From contig NZ_FNLF01000002.1 of assembly GCF_900103175.1 (NCBI RefSeq), forward strand, positions 1,364,001 through 1,428,000: a DNA stretch of 64,000 nucleotides, written 5' to 3'. This document shows, piece after piece, positions 47,011 through 56,222 of this stretch (its first letter is position 1; each line of letters begins with the position of its first letter). A model generated the notes under the pieces. The model searched no databases and was not told where the DNA came from. It worked only from the letters and a program-made list of their open reading frames with translations. The stretch comes from Tsukamurella pulmonis (GTDB lineage: Bacteria > Actinomycetota > Actinomycetes > Mycobacteriales > Mycobacteriaceae). Made by a program: the position numbers and the translations under genes.

Positions 47011-47100
47011 GTCGCTCAGGGTACCGGGCGGGCGTGCGGGCCCCGGGGCGCCCGCGGTGCTCGCGCTGCGGACATCGCGGATTCGGATACCGTGCATCCA
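47011..47100. promoter_or_regulatory. Divergent dapD/mgtE promoters
   Basis: In this 90-base gap, TACCCT (reverse, 47018-47023) lies seven bases before the dapD GTG, and TACCGT (47088-47093) seven bases before the mgtE GTG. Both starts therefore coincide with the expected transcription start. No magnesium riboswitch can fit before mgtE. Confidence 0.6.
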
Positions 47101-48453
47101 GTGACCACGACACTCGACACGGCCAAGCTCGCCGACCGGATCGATGACGCCGTCGATGACGGGGACCTCACGGAGGTCTCGTCGCTGATCGCGCCGCTCA
47201 CGTCGCGTCAGGTGGTCGACGTGCTGGAACGGCTCAGCCGCAAGGACCGCGCCGTCGTCTTCCGACTCCTGGCCAAGGACGAGGCGCTGACCGTCTTCGA
47301 GTCGCTCGACGCGCCCCTGCAGGGCGAGCTCATCCACGATCTGCAGGACGAACAGGTCACCGGCCTGTTCGCGGAGCTCGATCCCGACGACCGGGTGACG
47401 CTGCTCGACGAGCTGCCCGCGACCGTCGCCGCGCGGCTGCTACACGGCCTGCCCGAGGGAGAGCGCGCCGCCACGGCCGCGCTGCTCGGCTACCCGCAGG
47501 GCTCGGTCGGCCGCGAGATGACCCCCGAGTTCGTCTCGGTCCACCCGGAGTACACCGCGGAGCAGGCGCTCGCCGCCGTCCGGGCCCGCATCGACGACGT
47601 CGAGACCATCTACGGCATCCCGGTGGTCGGCCCCGGACGGGTGCTGGTCGGCATCGTCGGGCTGCGCGGCCTGCTGCGCAGCGACCCGGAGACCCCGGTG
47701 CGCGAGATCATGAACATCGCGGGCACCGCCCGGGCGCGGGAGTCGGCCGAGGACGCCGCTCGCCGCTGCGCTGAGCAGCGCCTGCTGGTGATGCCCATCG
47801 TCGACGACGAGCACCGCCTCGTCGGCATCCTCACCGTCGACGACGCCCTCCGCATCCTCGAAGAGGCGGAGAGCGAGGACGCCGCGCGTCAGGGCGGCGT
47901 GGAGCCGCTGAACCGGCCCTACCTGTCCACGTCCGTGCGGACACTGGTGCGCTCGCGCGTGGTGTGGCTGCTGGTGCTGGCGATCGGCGCGACCCTCACT
48001 GTCAAGGTGCTCTCGGTGTTCGAGGACAGCCTGCAGGAGATGGTGGTGCTCTCGCTGTTCGTGCCGCTCATCATCGGCACCGGCGGCAACACCGGCAACC
48101 AGGCCGCGACGACGGTGACCCGCGCGCTCGCCCTGGGCGACATCACCACCCGCGACGTCGCTCGCGTACTGGGCCGCGAGGTGCGCGTCGGCGCGACACT
48201 GGGCCTGGTCCTCGGCGCCCTCGGCGCGGTCATCGCCGGCGTCCTCTTCGGTACCGACGTGGGCCTGGTCATCGGGGCCACCCTGTTCGGGGTGTGCACG
48301 ATGTCGGCCACCGTCGGCGGTCTCATGCCGATCGTGGCCAAATCGATCGGGGTGGACCCGGCCGTCTTCTCCAACCCGTTCATCAGCACCTTCGTCGACG
48401 CGACGGGCCTGATCCTGTACTTCCTCATCGCCAAGGCGATCCTCGGGATCTGA
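47101..48453 (+). CDS. mgtE: Magnesium transporter MgtE
   Basis: This 450-residue magnesium channel has an N-terminal superhelical domain (residues 10-130), two CBS domains (about 135-255, including [17 protein letters not shown] and [18 protein letters not shown]) and a five-helix membrane part from about 285. The pore signature GTGGNTGNQ and the conserved PLIIG are near 325-335. In known MgtE proteins the CBS domains close the channel when cytoplasmic magnesium is high. Confidence 0.93.
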   Translation: MTTTLDTAKLADRIDDAVDDGDLTEVSSLIAPLTSRQVVDVLERLSRKDRAVVFRLLAKDEALTVFESLDAPLQGELIHDLQDEQVTGLFAELDPDDRVTLLDELPATVAARLLHGLPEGERAATAALLGYPQGSVGREMTPEFVSVHPEYTAEQALAAVRARIDDVETIYGIPVVGPGRVLVGIVGLRGLLRSDPETPVREIMNIAGTARARESAEDAARRCAEQRLLVMPIVDDEHRLVGILTVDDALRILEEAESEDAARQGGVEPLNRPYLSTSVRTLVRSRVVWLLVLAIGATLTVKVLSVFEDSLQEMVVLSLFVPLIIGTGGNTGNQAATTVTRALALGDITTRDVARVLGREVRVGATLGLVLGALGAVIAGVLFGTDVGLVIGATLFGVCTMSATVGGLMPIVAKSIGVDPAVFSNPFISTFVDATGLILYFLIAKAILGI

Positions 48454-48470
48454 CCGCCTACCCTGGAGGG

Positions 48471-49547
48471 GTGACTCTCGACATCGCCTCGGACCCGATC
48501 GACCTCACCGCTGCGCTGGTGGACATCCCCAGCGTCAGCCACGACGAGGAGCGGATCGCGGACGAGGTGGAGGAGGCACTGCGCGCGCTCGGGCGCTTCG
48601 AGGTGCTCCGCGTGGGCAACAACGTGCTCGCGCGCACGAATCGCGGCCTGCCGCAGCGGGTCATGCTCGCCGGCCACCTCGACACCGTGCCGATCGCCGA
48701 CAACGTGCCCAGCCGCCGCGAGGGCGCGATCCTGCACGGCTGCGGCACCGTCGACATGAAGAGCGGCGACGCGGTCTTCCTGCACCTGGCCGCGACCATG
48801 GCCGAGCCGGCCTACGATCTGACGCTCATCTTCTACGAGTGCGAGGAGATCTCCGCGCAGTTCAACGGTCTCGGCCGCATCGAGCGCGAACTGCCGCAGT
48901 GGCTGCAGGCCGACGTCGCGATCCTCGGCGAGCCCTCCGGCGGCCTCATCGAGGCGGGTTGCCAGGGCACGATCCGGGTGCGCATCACCGCCTCGGGCAC
49001 CCGCGCGCACAGCGCCCGGTCGTGGTTGGGCGACAACGCGATCCACAAGCTCGGACCGGTGCTCACGGCACTGCAGGGCTACATCCCCCGCACGAAGGAC
49101 ATCGACGGCTGCGAGTACCGCGAGGGCCTGTCCGCCGTGAAGATCGAGGGCGGGGTCGCCGGCAACGTCGTGCCCGACGAGGCCTTCGTCGACGTCAACT
49201 TCCGCTTCGCGCCGGACCGCTCCGTCGACGAGGCCGTCGCCCACGTCCGGGAGGTCCTGGCGGGACCGCTCGCCGACGGTGCCCTCGGCTTCGAGGTCAC
49301 CGACGCCGCGCCGGGCGCCCTGCCCGGCCTGGGCGCCCCCGCGGCGGCCAAGCTGGTTGCGGCCGCCGGCGGACGCTTCCGCGCCAAGTACGGCTGGACG
49401 GACGTCTCGCGGTTCGCCGCGCTCGGCATTCCCGCGGTGAACTTCGGGCCCGGAGACCCGAACTTCGCGCACAAGCGCGACGAACAGGTCGAGATCGCGC
49501 AGATCACCGAGGTGGCCGCCGTGCTGCGCGCCTTCCTCGCTGGGTAG
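48471..49547 (+). CDS. dapE: Succinyl-diaminopimelate desuccinylase
   Basis: The 358-residue dinuclear zinc peptidase-family (M20) enzyme releases LL-diaminopimelate. Motifs: HLDTVP near residue 71 and [15 protein letters not shown] near 89 (metal ligands), then ECEEIS with the catalytic Glu near 124-128. TACCCT (48459-48464) followed by GGAGGG precedes the GTG, so either a leaderless start or a very close ribosome site is used. With dapC and dapD, three steps of the succinylase pathway are in this window. Confidence 0.95.
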   Translation: MTLDIASDPIDLTAALVDIPSVSHDEERIADEVEEALRALGRFEVLRVGNNVLARTNRGLPQRVMLAGHLDTVPIADNVPSRREGAILHGCGTVDMKSGDAVFLHLAATMAEPAYDLTLIFYECEEISAQFNGLGRIERELPQWLQADVAILGEPSGGLIEAGCQGTIRVRITASGTRAHSARSWLGDNAIHKLGPVLTALQGYIPRTKDIDGCEYREGLSAVKIEGGVAGNVVPDEAFVDVNFRFAPDRSVDEAVAHVREVLAGPLADGALGFEVTDAAPGALPGLGAPAAAKLVAAAGGRFRAKYGWTDVSRFAALGIPAVNFGPGDPNFAHKRDEQVEIAQITEVAAVLRAFLAG

Positions 49548-49557
49548 GTTGTCCGTC

Positions 49558-50352
49558 ATGGCCTCCGATAAGAAGCCCTCCCACGACCACTACCTGCGTT
49601 ACCGCGGACCCGTCCGGGTGCAGGGCGCGGCGGCGACGGAATCGTCGACGACCGACCAGCGGCTGCTCGCCAACGCGGACGATGCCGACTGGCTGCACCG
49701 CGACCCCTGGCGGGTCATGCGGATCCAGGCCGAGTTCGTCGAGGGCTTCGGCGCCCTCGCGGAGCTGCCGCGCGCCGTCACCGTCTTCGGATCCGCACGG
49801 ATCAAACAGGATTCGCCCGAGTACGCCACCGGACGGGAGCTGGGCGCCGAGCTGGTGCGCGCGGGTTACGCCGTCATCACCGGCGGTGGGCCGGGCGCGA
49901 TGGAGGCCGCGAATCGCGGTGCCAAGGACGCCGACGGGCTGTCCGTCGGCCTCGGCATCGAGTTGCCCTTCGAGCAGGGCCTCAACGACTGGGTCGACCT
50001 GGGCATCAACTTCCGCTACTTCTTCGTGCGCAAGACGATGTTCGTCAAGTACGCGCAGGCCTTCGTCTGCCTGCCGGGAGGTTTCGGCACGCTCGACGAG
50101 CTCTTCGAGGCGCTCACCCTGGTGCAGACCCACAAGGTGACCAGGTTCCCCATCGTGCTCCTGGGCTCCGCCTACTGGGGCGGCCTGGTCGACTGGATCC
50201 GCGGCACGCTCACCGAGCAGGGCATGATCTCGCCCGGCGACGCCGACCTGATCACCGTGACCGACTCCGTCGCCGAGGCCATCGACATCATCGTGCGTGC
50301 CGACGCCGCGCGCGAGCGCGAGGCGGCCGCGAGCGAGGTGGACCCCTCGTGA
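49558..50352 (+). CDS. LOG-family protein (longer type)
   Basis: The 264-residue protein has the Rossmann-like lysine-decarboxylase/LOG fold: TVFGSARI near residue 80, GGGPGAMEAANRGA near 108 and the PGGFGTLDE active-site motif near 173. The family releases nucleobases from nucleoside 5'-monophosphates, as in cytokinin activation. TAGGTT at 49545-49550, overlapping the dapE stop codon, lies seven bases before the ATG. It overlaps a second LOG gene by 4 bases. The extra N-terminal 70 residues distinguish the two. Confidence 0.85.
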   Translation: MASDKKPSHDHYLRYRGPVRVQGAAATESSTTDQRLLANADDADWLHRDPWRVMRIQAEFVEGFGALAELPRAVTVFGSARIKQDSPEYATGRELGAELVRAGYAVITGGGPGAMEAANRGAKDADGLSVGLGIELPFEQGLNDWVDLGINFRYFFVRKTMFVKYAQAFVCLPGGFGTLDELFEALTLVQTHKVTRFPIVLLGSAYWGGLVDWIRGTLTEQGMISPGDADLITVTDSVAEAIDIIVRADAAREREAAASEVDPS

Positions 50353-50897
50353 CCGCGATCGCCGTCTTCTGCGCCTCGCGTCCCGTGCCGCAGGAGTACA
50401 TCGACCTCGCCCTCGACGTCGGCCGGGGCATCGCCGCCGGCGGGGACTCGCTCGTGTGGGGCGGCGGGCACGTGTCCATGATGGGCGCGGTGGCCCAGGC
50501 CGCCCGCGACGGCGGCGCGTACACGCTCGGCGTCATCCCGACCGCCCTCGTCGACCGGGAGGTCGCCGACCGCGGCGCCGACGAGCTGCTCGTGGTCGAC
50601 ACCATGCGCGAGCGCAAGCAGCTCATGGACGATCACGCCGAGGCCTTCCTGGTGCTGCCCGGCGGGGTCGGCACCCTCGAGGAGTTCTTCGAGGCGTGGA
50701 CCGCGGGCTACCTGTCCATGCACGACAAGCCCGTCGTCGTCCTCGACCACGACGGCTTCTACGCGCCGCTCCTGGACTGGATCGACGGACTCAAGGCGAA
50801 GGGCTTCGTTGGTGATGCCGCTCTCGCGCACCTGCGGCGCGCGACGGACGTCACGACCGCCCTCGACGCGTGCCGTGGTACGGCGGTGCCACGGTAG
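50349..50897 (+). CDS. LOG-family nucleoside 5'-monophosphate phosphoribohydrolase
   Basis: The 182-residue protein has the LOG motifs VWGGGHVSMMGAVA near residue 36 and PGGVGTLEE near 103-111. It is the size of the M. tuberculosis cytokinin-type LOG protein Rv1205 and stands in the same place, just before fadD6. The predicted reaction is cleavage of N6-modified AMP into a free cytokinin base and ribose 5-phosphate. The GTG start overlaps the previous LOG stop. Confidence 0.87.
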   Translation: MTAIAVFCASRPVPQEYIDLALDVGRGIAAGGDSLVWGGGHVSMMGAVAQAARDGGAYTLGVIPTALVDREVADRGADELLVVDTMRERKQLMDDHAEAFLVLPGGVGTLEEFFEAWTAGYLSMHDKPVVVLDHDGFYAPLLDWIDGLKAKGFVGDAALAHLRRATDVTTALDACRGTAVPR

Positions 50898-50906
50898 GCT
50901 CGCCGC

Positions 50907-52718
50907 GTGAGCTCTACGCATAAGAACACCACCGTCCGCGTCGCGGAGCTGGCCAAGGGTGTCCGCAAGCTGGTCCCCGACCTGCCCCTGCTGATCAAGG
51001 AGGGCCCGTCGATCCTGCTGCGTTCGCAGAGCAGCAAGGAGACGATCGGCACCGTCTTCGCCAAGCGCGCCGCGCAGTACCCCGGGCGCGACTTCCTCCG
51101 TTTCCACGGCGAGGGGATCACCTACGCCGAGGCGAACGCCACGGTGAACACCTATACGCGCGTGCTGCTCCAGCGCGGCGTGAAGGTGGGCGACGTGGTC
51201 GGCGTCGTCATGCACAACCACCCGCAGATGGTGCTGGTGATGCTGGCGATCGTCAAGGTCGGCGCCACCGCCGGCCTGGTGAACTACAACCAGCGCGGCG
51301 CGGTGCTCGCGCACAGCCTCGGCATCCTCGAGACCGACACGATCATCGCGGGCGCCGAGGACCTCGAGGCCTTCGAGTCGCTCGACGCCGCGGACCGCCC
51401 GGCGGACGGCGTGGTGCTCACCATCGACGAGCTCGCCGCGCAGGCCGAGCAGGTGCGCGCCGCGGATCCGCGGGCCACGGAGAACCCGGCCGTGACCGCG
51501 ACGCTGCCGGCCGGCACCCGCGCCTTCTACGTCTTCACCTCGGGCACCACGGGCATGCCGAAGGCGTCGATCATGACGCACTACCGCTGGCTCAAGGGCA
51601 TGTCCGGCTTCGGCGGCACCGCCGTCCGGATGCGTGGCGACGACGTCATGTACTGCCCGCTGCCGCTCTATCACAACAACGCCGCCCTGGTGGCCCTCGG
51701 TTCCGTGCTGATCTCCGGTGCGACGCTGGCCGTCGGCCGCAAGTTCTCGGCGAGCAGGTTCTGGGACGAGGCCAACGAGAACTCGGCCACGATGTTCATC
51801 TACATCGGCGAGATCTGCCGGTACCTGCTCAATCAGCCGCCGAAGCCCACCGATCGGGACAACACCATCCGGGTCGCGGCGGGCAACGGCATGCGGCCCG
51901 AGATCTGGCGGGAGTTCCAGGAGCGCTTCGGCATCGACCGGATCATGGAGTTCTACGCGGCCAGCGAGACCAACATCGCCTTCGTCAACGTCTTCGACGT
52001 CGAGGCGAGCGTCGGCCTGTGCCCCCTGCCGCACGCCGTGGTGGAGTACGACATCGACACCGCCGGACCGAAGCTCGACGCGCGCGGCAGGCTGCAGCGG
52101 GTGCGGCGCGGCGAGAACGGGCTGCTGCTCACCAAGATCACCAAGGCCGCGCCGTTCGACGGCTACACCGACGGAAAAGCGGGTGAGGCCAAGCTGATCC
52201 GCGACGGCTTCAAGGACGGCGACGTCTGGTTCAACACCGGTGACGTGGTGACCAACCAGGGCTTCTTCCACATCGCCTTCGTCGACCGCCTCGGCGACAC
52301 CTTCCGCTGGAAGGGCGAGAACGTGGCCACCACGGAGGTCGAGGGCGCGCTCGACGAGGCCGACCAGGTGGAGGGCGCCATCGTCTACGGCGTCGCGATC
52401 CCCGGCGCCGACGGCAAGGCCGGCATGGCCGCGATCAAGCTGGCCGAGGGGCACGATTTCGACGGTGCCGTGCTCGCCAAGCAACTGCGCGGCGAGCTGC
52501 CCGGCTACGCGATCCCGCTGTTCGCGCGGGTCGTTCCCAGCCTGGAGGTCACCTCCACGTTCAAGAGCCTCAAGGGCGAACTGCGCGAGCAGGGCTTCGA
52601 GAAGACCGGCGACGACCCGCTGTACGTCTTCGTCGGCGGCGCGGACGGCTACGTCCCCGCCTACGACGGGTTCGTCGCGGACGTCGCGGCGGCCAAGGTC
52701 CCGGACCTGCGCTCCTAG
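50907..52718 (+). CDS. fadD6: Long-chain acyl-CoA synthetase FadD6-like
   Basis: The 603-residue ANL enzyme of the fatty-acid transport-protein (FATP/FadD6) type has FYVFTSGTTGMPKASIMTH near residue 205, the FYAASE adenylate motif near 350, and FNTGDVV with DRLGDTFRWKGENVATTEVE near 435-475. Unlike most ANL enzymes, FATP-type members have a long N-terminal hydrophobic patch. Here the start region is only mildly hydrophobic. TAGGCT, overlapping the LOG stop, is six bases before the GTG. folP2 follows without a gap. Confidence 0.9.
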   Translation: MSSTHKNTTVRVAELAKGVRKLVPDLPLLIKEGPSILLRSQSSKETIGTVFAKRAAQYPGRDFLRFHGEGITYAEANATVNTYTRVLLQRGVKVGDVVGVVMHNHPQMVLVMLAIVKVGATAGLVNYNQRGAVLAHSLGILETDTIIAGAEDLEAFESLDAADRPADGVVLTIDELAAQAEQVRAADPRATENPAVTATLPAGTRAFYVFTSGTTGMPKASIMTHYRWLKGMSGFGGTAVRMRGDDVMYCPLPLYHNNAALVALGSVLISGATLAVGRKFSASRFWDEANENSATMFIYIGEICRYLLNQPPKPTDRDNTIRVAAGNGMRPEIWREFQERFGIDRIMEFYAASETNIAFVNVFDVEASVGLCPLPHAVVEYDIDTAGPKLDARGRLQRVRRGENGLLLTKITKAAPFDGYTDGKAGEAKLIRDGFKDGDVWFNTGDVVTNQGFFHIAFVDRLGDTFRWKGENVATTEVEGALDEADQVEGAIVYGVAIPGADGKAGMAAIKLAEGHDFDGAVLAKQLRGELPGYAIPLFARVVPSLEVTSTFKSLKGELREQGFEKTGDDPLYVFVGGADGYVPAYDGFVADVAAAKVPDLRS

Positions 52719-53612
52719 ATGACCGCGCCGGCGGAGGGCCCCGTCCCCGTGCGACCGACCTTCTGCGGCCGGCCGGTCCCGACGGACCGGGCCCTGGTGA
52801 TGGCGATCATCAACCGGACCCCGGACTCGTTCTACGACCGCGGCAGCTACTTCGCGGTGGACGCCGCACTCGGCCGGGTGGACGCCGCCGTCGCCGAGGG
52901 GGCCGACGTCGTGGACGTCGGCGGCGTCAAAGCCGGGCCGGGTCAGGACGTGGACGCGACCGAGGAGATCGCACGGACGGTGCCCTTCATCGCGCAGGTG
53001 CGCGACCGGCACCCGGACTTGCTGATCAGCGTCGACACGTGGCGCGCGTCCGTGGCCGAGGCCGCGGTGGACGCCGGCGCGGACCTCATCAACGACACCT
53101 GGGCGGGCGCCGACCCGGACCTGCCCCGGATCGCCGCCGCGACGGGTGCCGGCCTGGTCTGCTCGCACACCGGCGGGGCGGTGCCGCGCTCGCGTCCGTT
53201 CCGGGTGCGGTACCCGGACGTGGTGTCCGACGTGCGCGAGCGGCTCCTCGCGGCGGCCGAGGCGGCCTTCGCCGCGGGCGTGCGCGAGGACGGCATCGTC
53301 ATCGACCCCACCCACGACTTCGGTAAGAACACCCACCACGGGCTCGCACTCCTGCGCCACCTCGACGAGCTGGTCGGCACCGGGTGGCCGGTGCTGATGG
53401 CGTTGTCCAACAAGGACTTCATCGGCGAGACGCTGGACGCCGGGCTGGAGGAGCGGGTGGCCGGCACCCTGGCGGCGACCGCGCTCGCCGCCCACGCCGG
53501 GGCCCGGATGTTCCGCGTGCACCAGGTGGCCGACACCCGTCGGGTGGTCGAGATGGTGGCCTCCATCGACGGCGTCCGGCCGCCGGCGCGCGTGGTGCGG
53601 GGCCTGGCGTGA
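52719..53612 (+). CDS. folP2: FolP2-type dihydropteroate synthase paralogue
   Basis: The 297-residue TIM-barrel protein of the DHPS family has MAIINRTPDSFYDRG near residue 28. However, the pterin-loop motif is VDVGGVKAGPG instead of the catalytic DIGGESTRPG form, and a later loop reads THDFGKNT. The M. tuberculosis FolP2 with similar changes lacks DHPS activity, so this protein probably does something else. Its position between fadD6 and gpgS is conserved. The ATG directly follows the fadD6 stop; its own stop overlaps gpgS. Confidence 0.88.
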   Translation: MTAPAEGPVPVRPTFCGRPVPTDRALVMAIINRTPDSFYDRGSYFAVDAALGRVDAAVAEGADVVDVGGVKAGPGQDVDATEEIARTVPFIAQVRDRHPDLLISVDTWRASVAEAAVDAGADLINDTWAGADPDLPRIAAATGAGLVCSHTGGAVPRSRPFRVRYPDVVSDVRERLLAAAEAAFAAGVREDGIVIDPTHDFGKNTHHGLALLRHLDELVGTGWPVLMALSNKDFIGETLDAGLEERVAGTLAATALAAHAGARMFRVHQVADTRRVVEMVASIDGVRPPARVVRGLA

Positions 53613-54541
53613 GCGGCGAGGCGCCGCAGGCGCAGGCCAGCGAACGCTTCTTCGCCGAACCGACCTGGTCGGTGGAGGAGCTGATCGCGGCGAAGGACGG
53701 CCGGACCGTCTCGGTGGTGCTGCCCGCCCTCAACGAGGAGGAGACCGTCGCCGGGGTGGTCGAGACGATCGTCCCGCTGCTCGGCACGCTCGTCGACGAG
53801 CTGATCGTGCTCGACTCGGGATCGACCGACGCGACCGCGGAGCGTGCCCGCGCGGCGGGTGCCACCGTGATCAGTCGCGAAGAGGCGGTCCCCGGCATCG
53901 CGCCGGTGCCGGGCAAGGGGGAGGCGCTCTGGCGCGGCGTGGCCGCGTCCTCGGGTGACCTGATCGCCTTCGTCGACTCCGACCTGATCGAACCCGACCC
54001 GCGGTACGTGCCGAGGCTGCTCGGGCCGATGCTCTTCGATCGCGACGTGCACCTGGTCAAGGCCTACTACCGGCGGCCGCTGCGGGTGTTCAAGCAGGGC
54101 GAGGACCCGACGGGCGGCGGTCGCGTCACGGAGCTGGTGGCCCGCCCGCTGCTGGCGGCGCTGCGACCACCCCTGCGGGTGATCCTGCAGCCCCTCGGCG
54201 GCGAGTACGCGGGCACCCGTGAGTTCCTCGCCTCCGTGCCCTTCGCGCCCGGCTACGGCGTGGAGATCGGGCTCCTGCTGGATGCGGAGGCGCGCTACGG
54301 CCTGGACGGCATCGCGCAGGTCAACCTGTCCGTGCGCAAGCACCGCAATCGGGACCTGCGCGACCTGGGCGTGATGAGCCGGCAGATCATGGGAACGGCC
54401 CTGCGCCGCTGCGGGATCGAGGACTCGGGCGCGGGCATCACGCAGTATCTGGTGGAGCCCGGGCCGGAGGATCGGTTCACGGAGGTCACCTCCGATCTGA
54501 ACCTCGAGGACCGACCGCCGGTGAGGTCGCTCGGCATCTGA
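53609..54541 (+). CDS. gpgS: Glucosyl-3-phosphoglycerate synthase
   Basis: The 310-residue GT81 enzyme transfers glucose from UDP-glucose to 3-phosphoglycerate, the first step toward methylglucose lipopolysaccharides that bind fatty acids. Motifs: PALNEEETV near residue 39, LDSGSTD near 69, GKGEAL near 102, and the metal-binding DSD (Asp123-Asp125). The GTG start overlaps folP2. The genomic link to fadD6 is conserved in mycobacteria. Confidence 0.93.
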   Translation: MSGEAPQAQASERFFAEPTWSVEELIAAKDGRTVSVVLPALNEEETVAGVVETIVPLLGTLVDELIVLDSGSTDATAERARAAGATVISREEAVPGIAPVPGKGEALWRGVAASSGDLIAFVDSDLIEPDPRYVPRLLGPMLFDRDVHLVKAYYRRPLRVFKQGEDPTGGGRVTELVARPLLAALRPPLRVILQPLGGEYAGTREFLASVPFAPGYGVEIGLLLDAEARYGLDGIAQVNLSVRKHRNRDLRDLGVMSRQIMGTALRRCGIEDSGAGITQYLVEPGPEDRFTEVTSDLNLEDRPPVRSLGI

Positions 54542-54542
54542 C

Positions 54543-54580
54543 GGCAAGTACTTGCCAAAGTGGAAAGTCCTTTCTATAGT
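54543..54580 (+). promoter_or_regulatory. Consensus promoter with two operator palindromes
   Basis: TTGCCA (54552-54557) and TATAGT (54575-54580) are 17 bases apart. The perfect palindrome GGCAAGTACTTGCC (54543-54556) overlaps the -35, and GAAAG-TC-CTTTC (54563-54574) fills the spacer. The shared AAGT/ACTT core suggests two sites for one dimeric repressor, presumably the winged-helix protein encoded by the second gene. Confidence 0.75.
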
Positions 54581-54610
54581 CGGATCACCGACGAGGGAAG
54601 GGCTTCGATC

Positions 54611-55084
54611 ATGGGCGAGGATTCCGGGCGCATGAGTGCCGATGAGGCGCGACGCACCCTCGAGGCCGCGGACGCGGCGTCGATCGCGACACCCGCGGAT
54701 CGCGAGCGGCTGGAGAAGGGGCTCATCCGCATCGGCGTCCTGGTCGGGCTGCTGATCGTCGCGCTCCGGCTCACCATCGGCAACCCCGACGCGCCGTTGT
54801 GGCTGCGGCACTGGGGCTTCGGCGCGGTGATGGTCGTGTACGTCGTGGCGATCATCGCGGCGACGGTGGTCATGCGGCGGGCGAAGGCGGTGCCGCGCGG
54901 CTTCTCGAGCCGGTACACGGTGGGCCTGGCGCTGACCTTCCTGGTCTACACCGGGTACATCGTGATCCAGGCGGGCACCGTCGACACCGGGATGCCCTGG
55001 GGCTGGGTGGTCTTCGGCGCCGTCGCGACGATGACGCCCGCGCTGCTGGCGGCGCGCTCGATCTCGCGGCTGGCCCTCCGGTGA
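54611..55084 (+). CDS. Four-helix membrane protein paired with a regulator
   Basis: The 157-residue protein begins with a soluble helical segment (MSADEARRTLEAADAASIAT from residue 8) followed by four membrane segments (about residues 39-56, 66-85, 100-118 and 128-150). The ATG at 54611 has GAGGGAAGGG about nine bases upstream; a longer frame from 54560 would begin inside the promoter and is rejected. It overlaps the following winged-helix gene by 4 bases. Such pairs are widespread in actinobacteria, but the function is unknown to me. Confidence 0.75.
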   Translation: MGEDSGRMSADEARRTLEAADAASIATPADRERLEKGLIRIGVLVGLLIVALRLTIGNPDAPLWLRHWGFGAVMVVYVVAIIAATVVMRRAKAVPRGFSSRYTVGLALTFLVYTGYIVIQAGTVDTGMPWGWVVFGAVATMTPALLAARSISRLALR

Positions 55085-55389
55085 CGTCGACCGACGGCGG
55101 GCACGCCCGGCACCGGCTCGACGACGTGATCCACGCGCCCGTGCGGTTCTCCATCGTCGCGGCGCTGTCGAAGGTCGAGTACGCCGAGTTCGCGGCCGTC
55201 CGTGACGCGGTGGAGCTCTCGGATTCGGTGCTCTCGAAACAGGCGTCGCAGCTCGAGACGGCGGGATACGTGAAGATCACGAAGGGCTATGTGGGCAAAC
55301 GCCCGCGCACCTGGCTGTCGCTGACCGCGCAGGGCCGCAGGGCGTTCGCGGCGCACCTCGACGCGCTGCGCGCCATCGCGGAGGGCTGA
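55081..55389 (+). CDS. Winged-helix transcriptional regulator (MarR/ArsR-like)
   Basis: This 102-residue single-domain DNA-binding protein starts with DDVIHAPVRFSIVAALSKVE, then the recognition region ELSDSVLSKQASQLETAGYV, and the wing KGYVGKRPRTWLSLTAQGR. This group carries no separate ligand domain. The GTG start overlaps the membrane-protein stop (GTGA). It most likely represses its own operon through the palindromes at 54543-54574; what lifts the repression may involve the membrane partner. Confidence 0.85.
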   Translation: MTSTDGGHARHRLDDVIHAPVRFSIVAALSKVEYAEFAAVRDAVELSDSVLSKQASQLETAGYVKITKGYVGKRPRTWLSLTAQGRRAFAAHLDALRAIAEG

Positions 55390-55427
55390 CGCTCGGAGAA
55401 TCGGCCGATCTCCGGCCGGTATCGCTC

Positions 55428-56165
55428 TCAGGGAATCGCCGGCCCGACATCCGCGGATTCCCCGAGGGTGCTCAGGAATGCATCGAGTGCGGCGGCGCCG
55501 GCGACGAGGGCGCGGCCCCGGCGCGTGAGCGCAGCGCTCCATCCGTCGAGCGTCCCCCGCAGCGGCTCGACCCCTCCGGCGGCGCGCACCTGCGCGGTGA
55601 GTTCCGCGATGCGGGCGAGGCCGTAGCCGCCGCGGCGCAGTTGCTCGGCCATCCGGGCGTCGCGCACGTCGCCGGGCCCGTAACACCGATATCCGGTGGC
55701 CCGGTCGCGCGGCGGCGCGACGATTCCCGCCCGCTCCCAGGCGCGCAGCGTCGCCGGGACGACGCCGAGCCGCCGGGCCACGTCGCCGACGAACAGCGGG
55801 GGAGTGTCGGCGTCGTCGGGATCGTGCAGGTCCTCCAGCGCGGCGCGCACCCGGCGGAACGTGGCGCGGTCCTCGGCCAGCTCCTCGTGCGCCTGCCCGA
55901 GGAGGGCGAACGCCCCGTCGAGGTCGCCGCGGTGCACCGCGCGCAGGATCGACCCCGCCCGCGCGTGGCCGCAGCCCGGGATCAGGGCGAGGAACGCGTT
56001 CAGGGCGAGGCGGTGCGCGGGCGTGTACATCCGGTAGCCCGACGGGCTGCGCTCGGCCTGCGGCAGGACGCCCTGCTCCTCGTAGTTGCGGACCGCCTGG
56101 GTGGAGAGGCCATGCGCCCGCGCCAGGTCTACGGGGCGCAATCGCGGTGGAAGGTTCTGCGACAT
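55428..56165 (-). CDS. MerR-family regulator with two HTH domains (TioE-like)
   Basis: The 245-residue protein has two MerR-type helix-turn-helix units: residues 11-55 (RPVDLARAHGLSTQAVRNYE) and about 123-175 (LFVGDVARRLGVVPATLRAW). This double arrangement is that of TioE-like actinobacterial regulators. No cysteine metal site is visible. GATAAC upstream and the close ATG suggest a leaderless transcript. It diverges from an erythromycin-esterase-type gene, its most likely target. Confidence 0.85.
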   Translation of the reverse strand: MSQNLPPRLRPVDLARAHGLSTQAVRNYEEQGVLPQAERSPSGYRMYTPAHRLALNAFLALIPGCGHARAGSILRAVHRGDLDGAFALLGQAHEELAEDRATFRRVRAALEDLHDPDDADTPPLFVGDVARRLGVVPATLRAWERAGIVAPPRDRATGYRCYGPGDVRDARMAEQLRRGGYGLARIAELTAQVRAAGGVEPLRGTLDGWSAALTRRGRALVAGAAALDAFLSTLGESADVGPAIP

Positions 56166-56222
56166 CGACTCGAGTTATCTGGGAAAAGTTTCAACGGAGT
56201 CTTCAACGATACCGTGGAGGGA
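56166..56222. promoter_or_regulatory. Divergent promoter region with TTCAACG direct repeats
   Basis: TTCAACG occurs at 56190-56196 and 56202-56208, 12 bases apart, followed by TACCGT (56210-56215) seven bases before the esterase ATG. GATAAC on the reverse strand precedes the MerR start. The direct repeats are candidate binding sites for the MerR-type protein. Confidence 0.5.

Noticed and set aside
47011-47100. Possible magnesium riboswitch before mgtE.
   Set aside because: The whole gap to dapD is 90 bases and the likely mgtE transcript begins at the start codon, so no M-box or ykoK structure fits.
54560-54610. N-terminal extension of the membrane protein from an upstream start.
   Set aside because: The extension would begin inside the promoter boxes at 54552-54580 and lacks a ribosome site. 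The ATG at 54611 has one.
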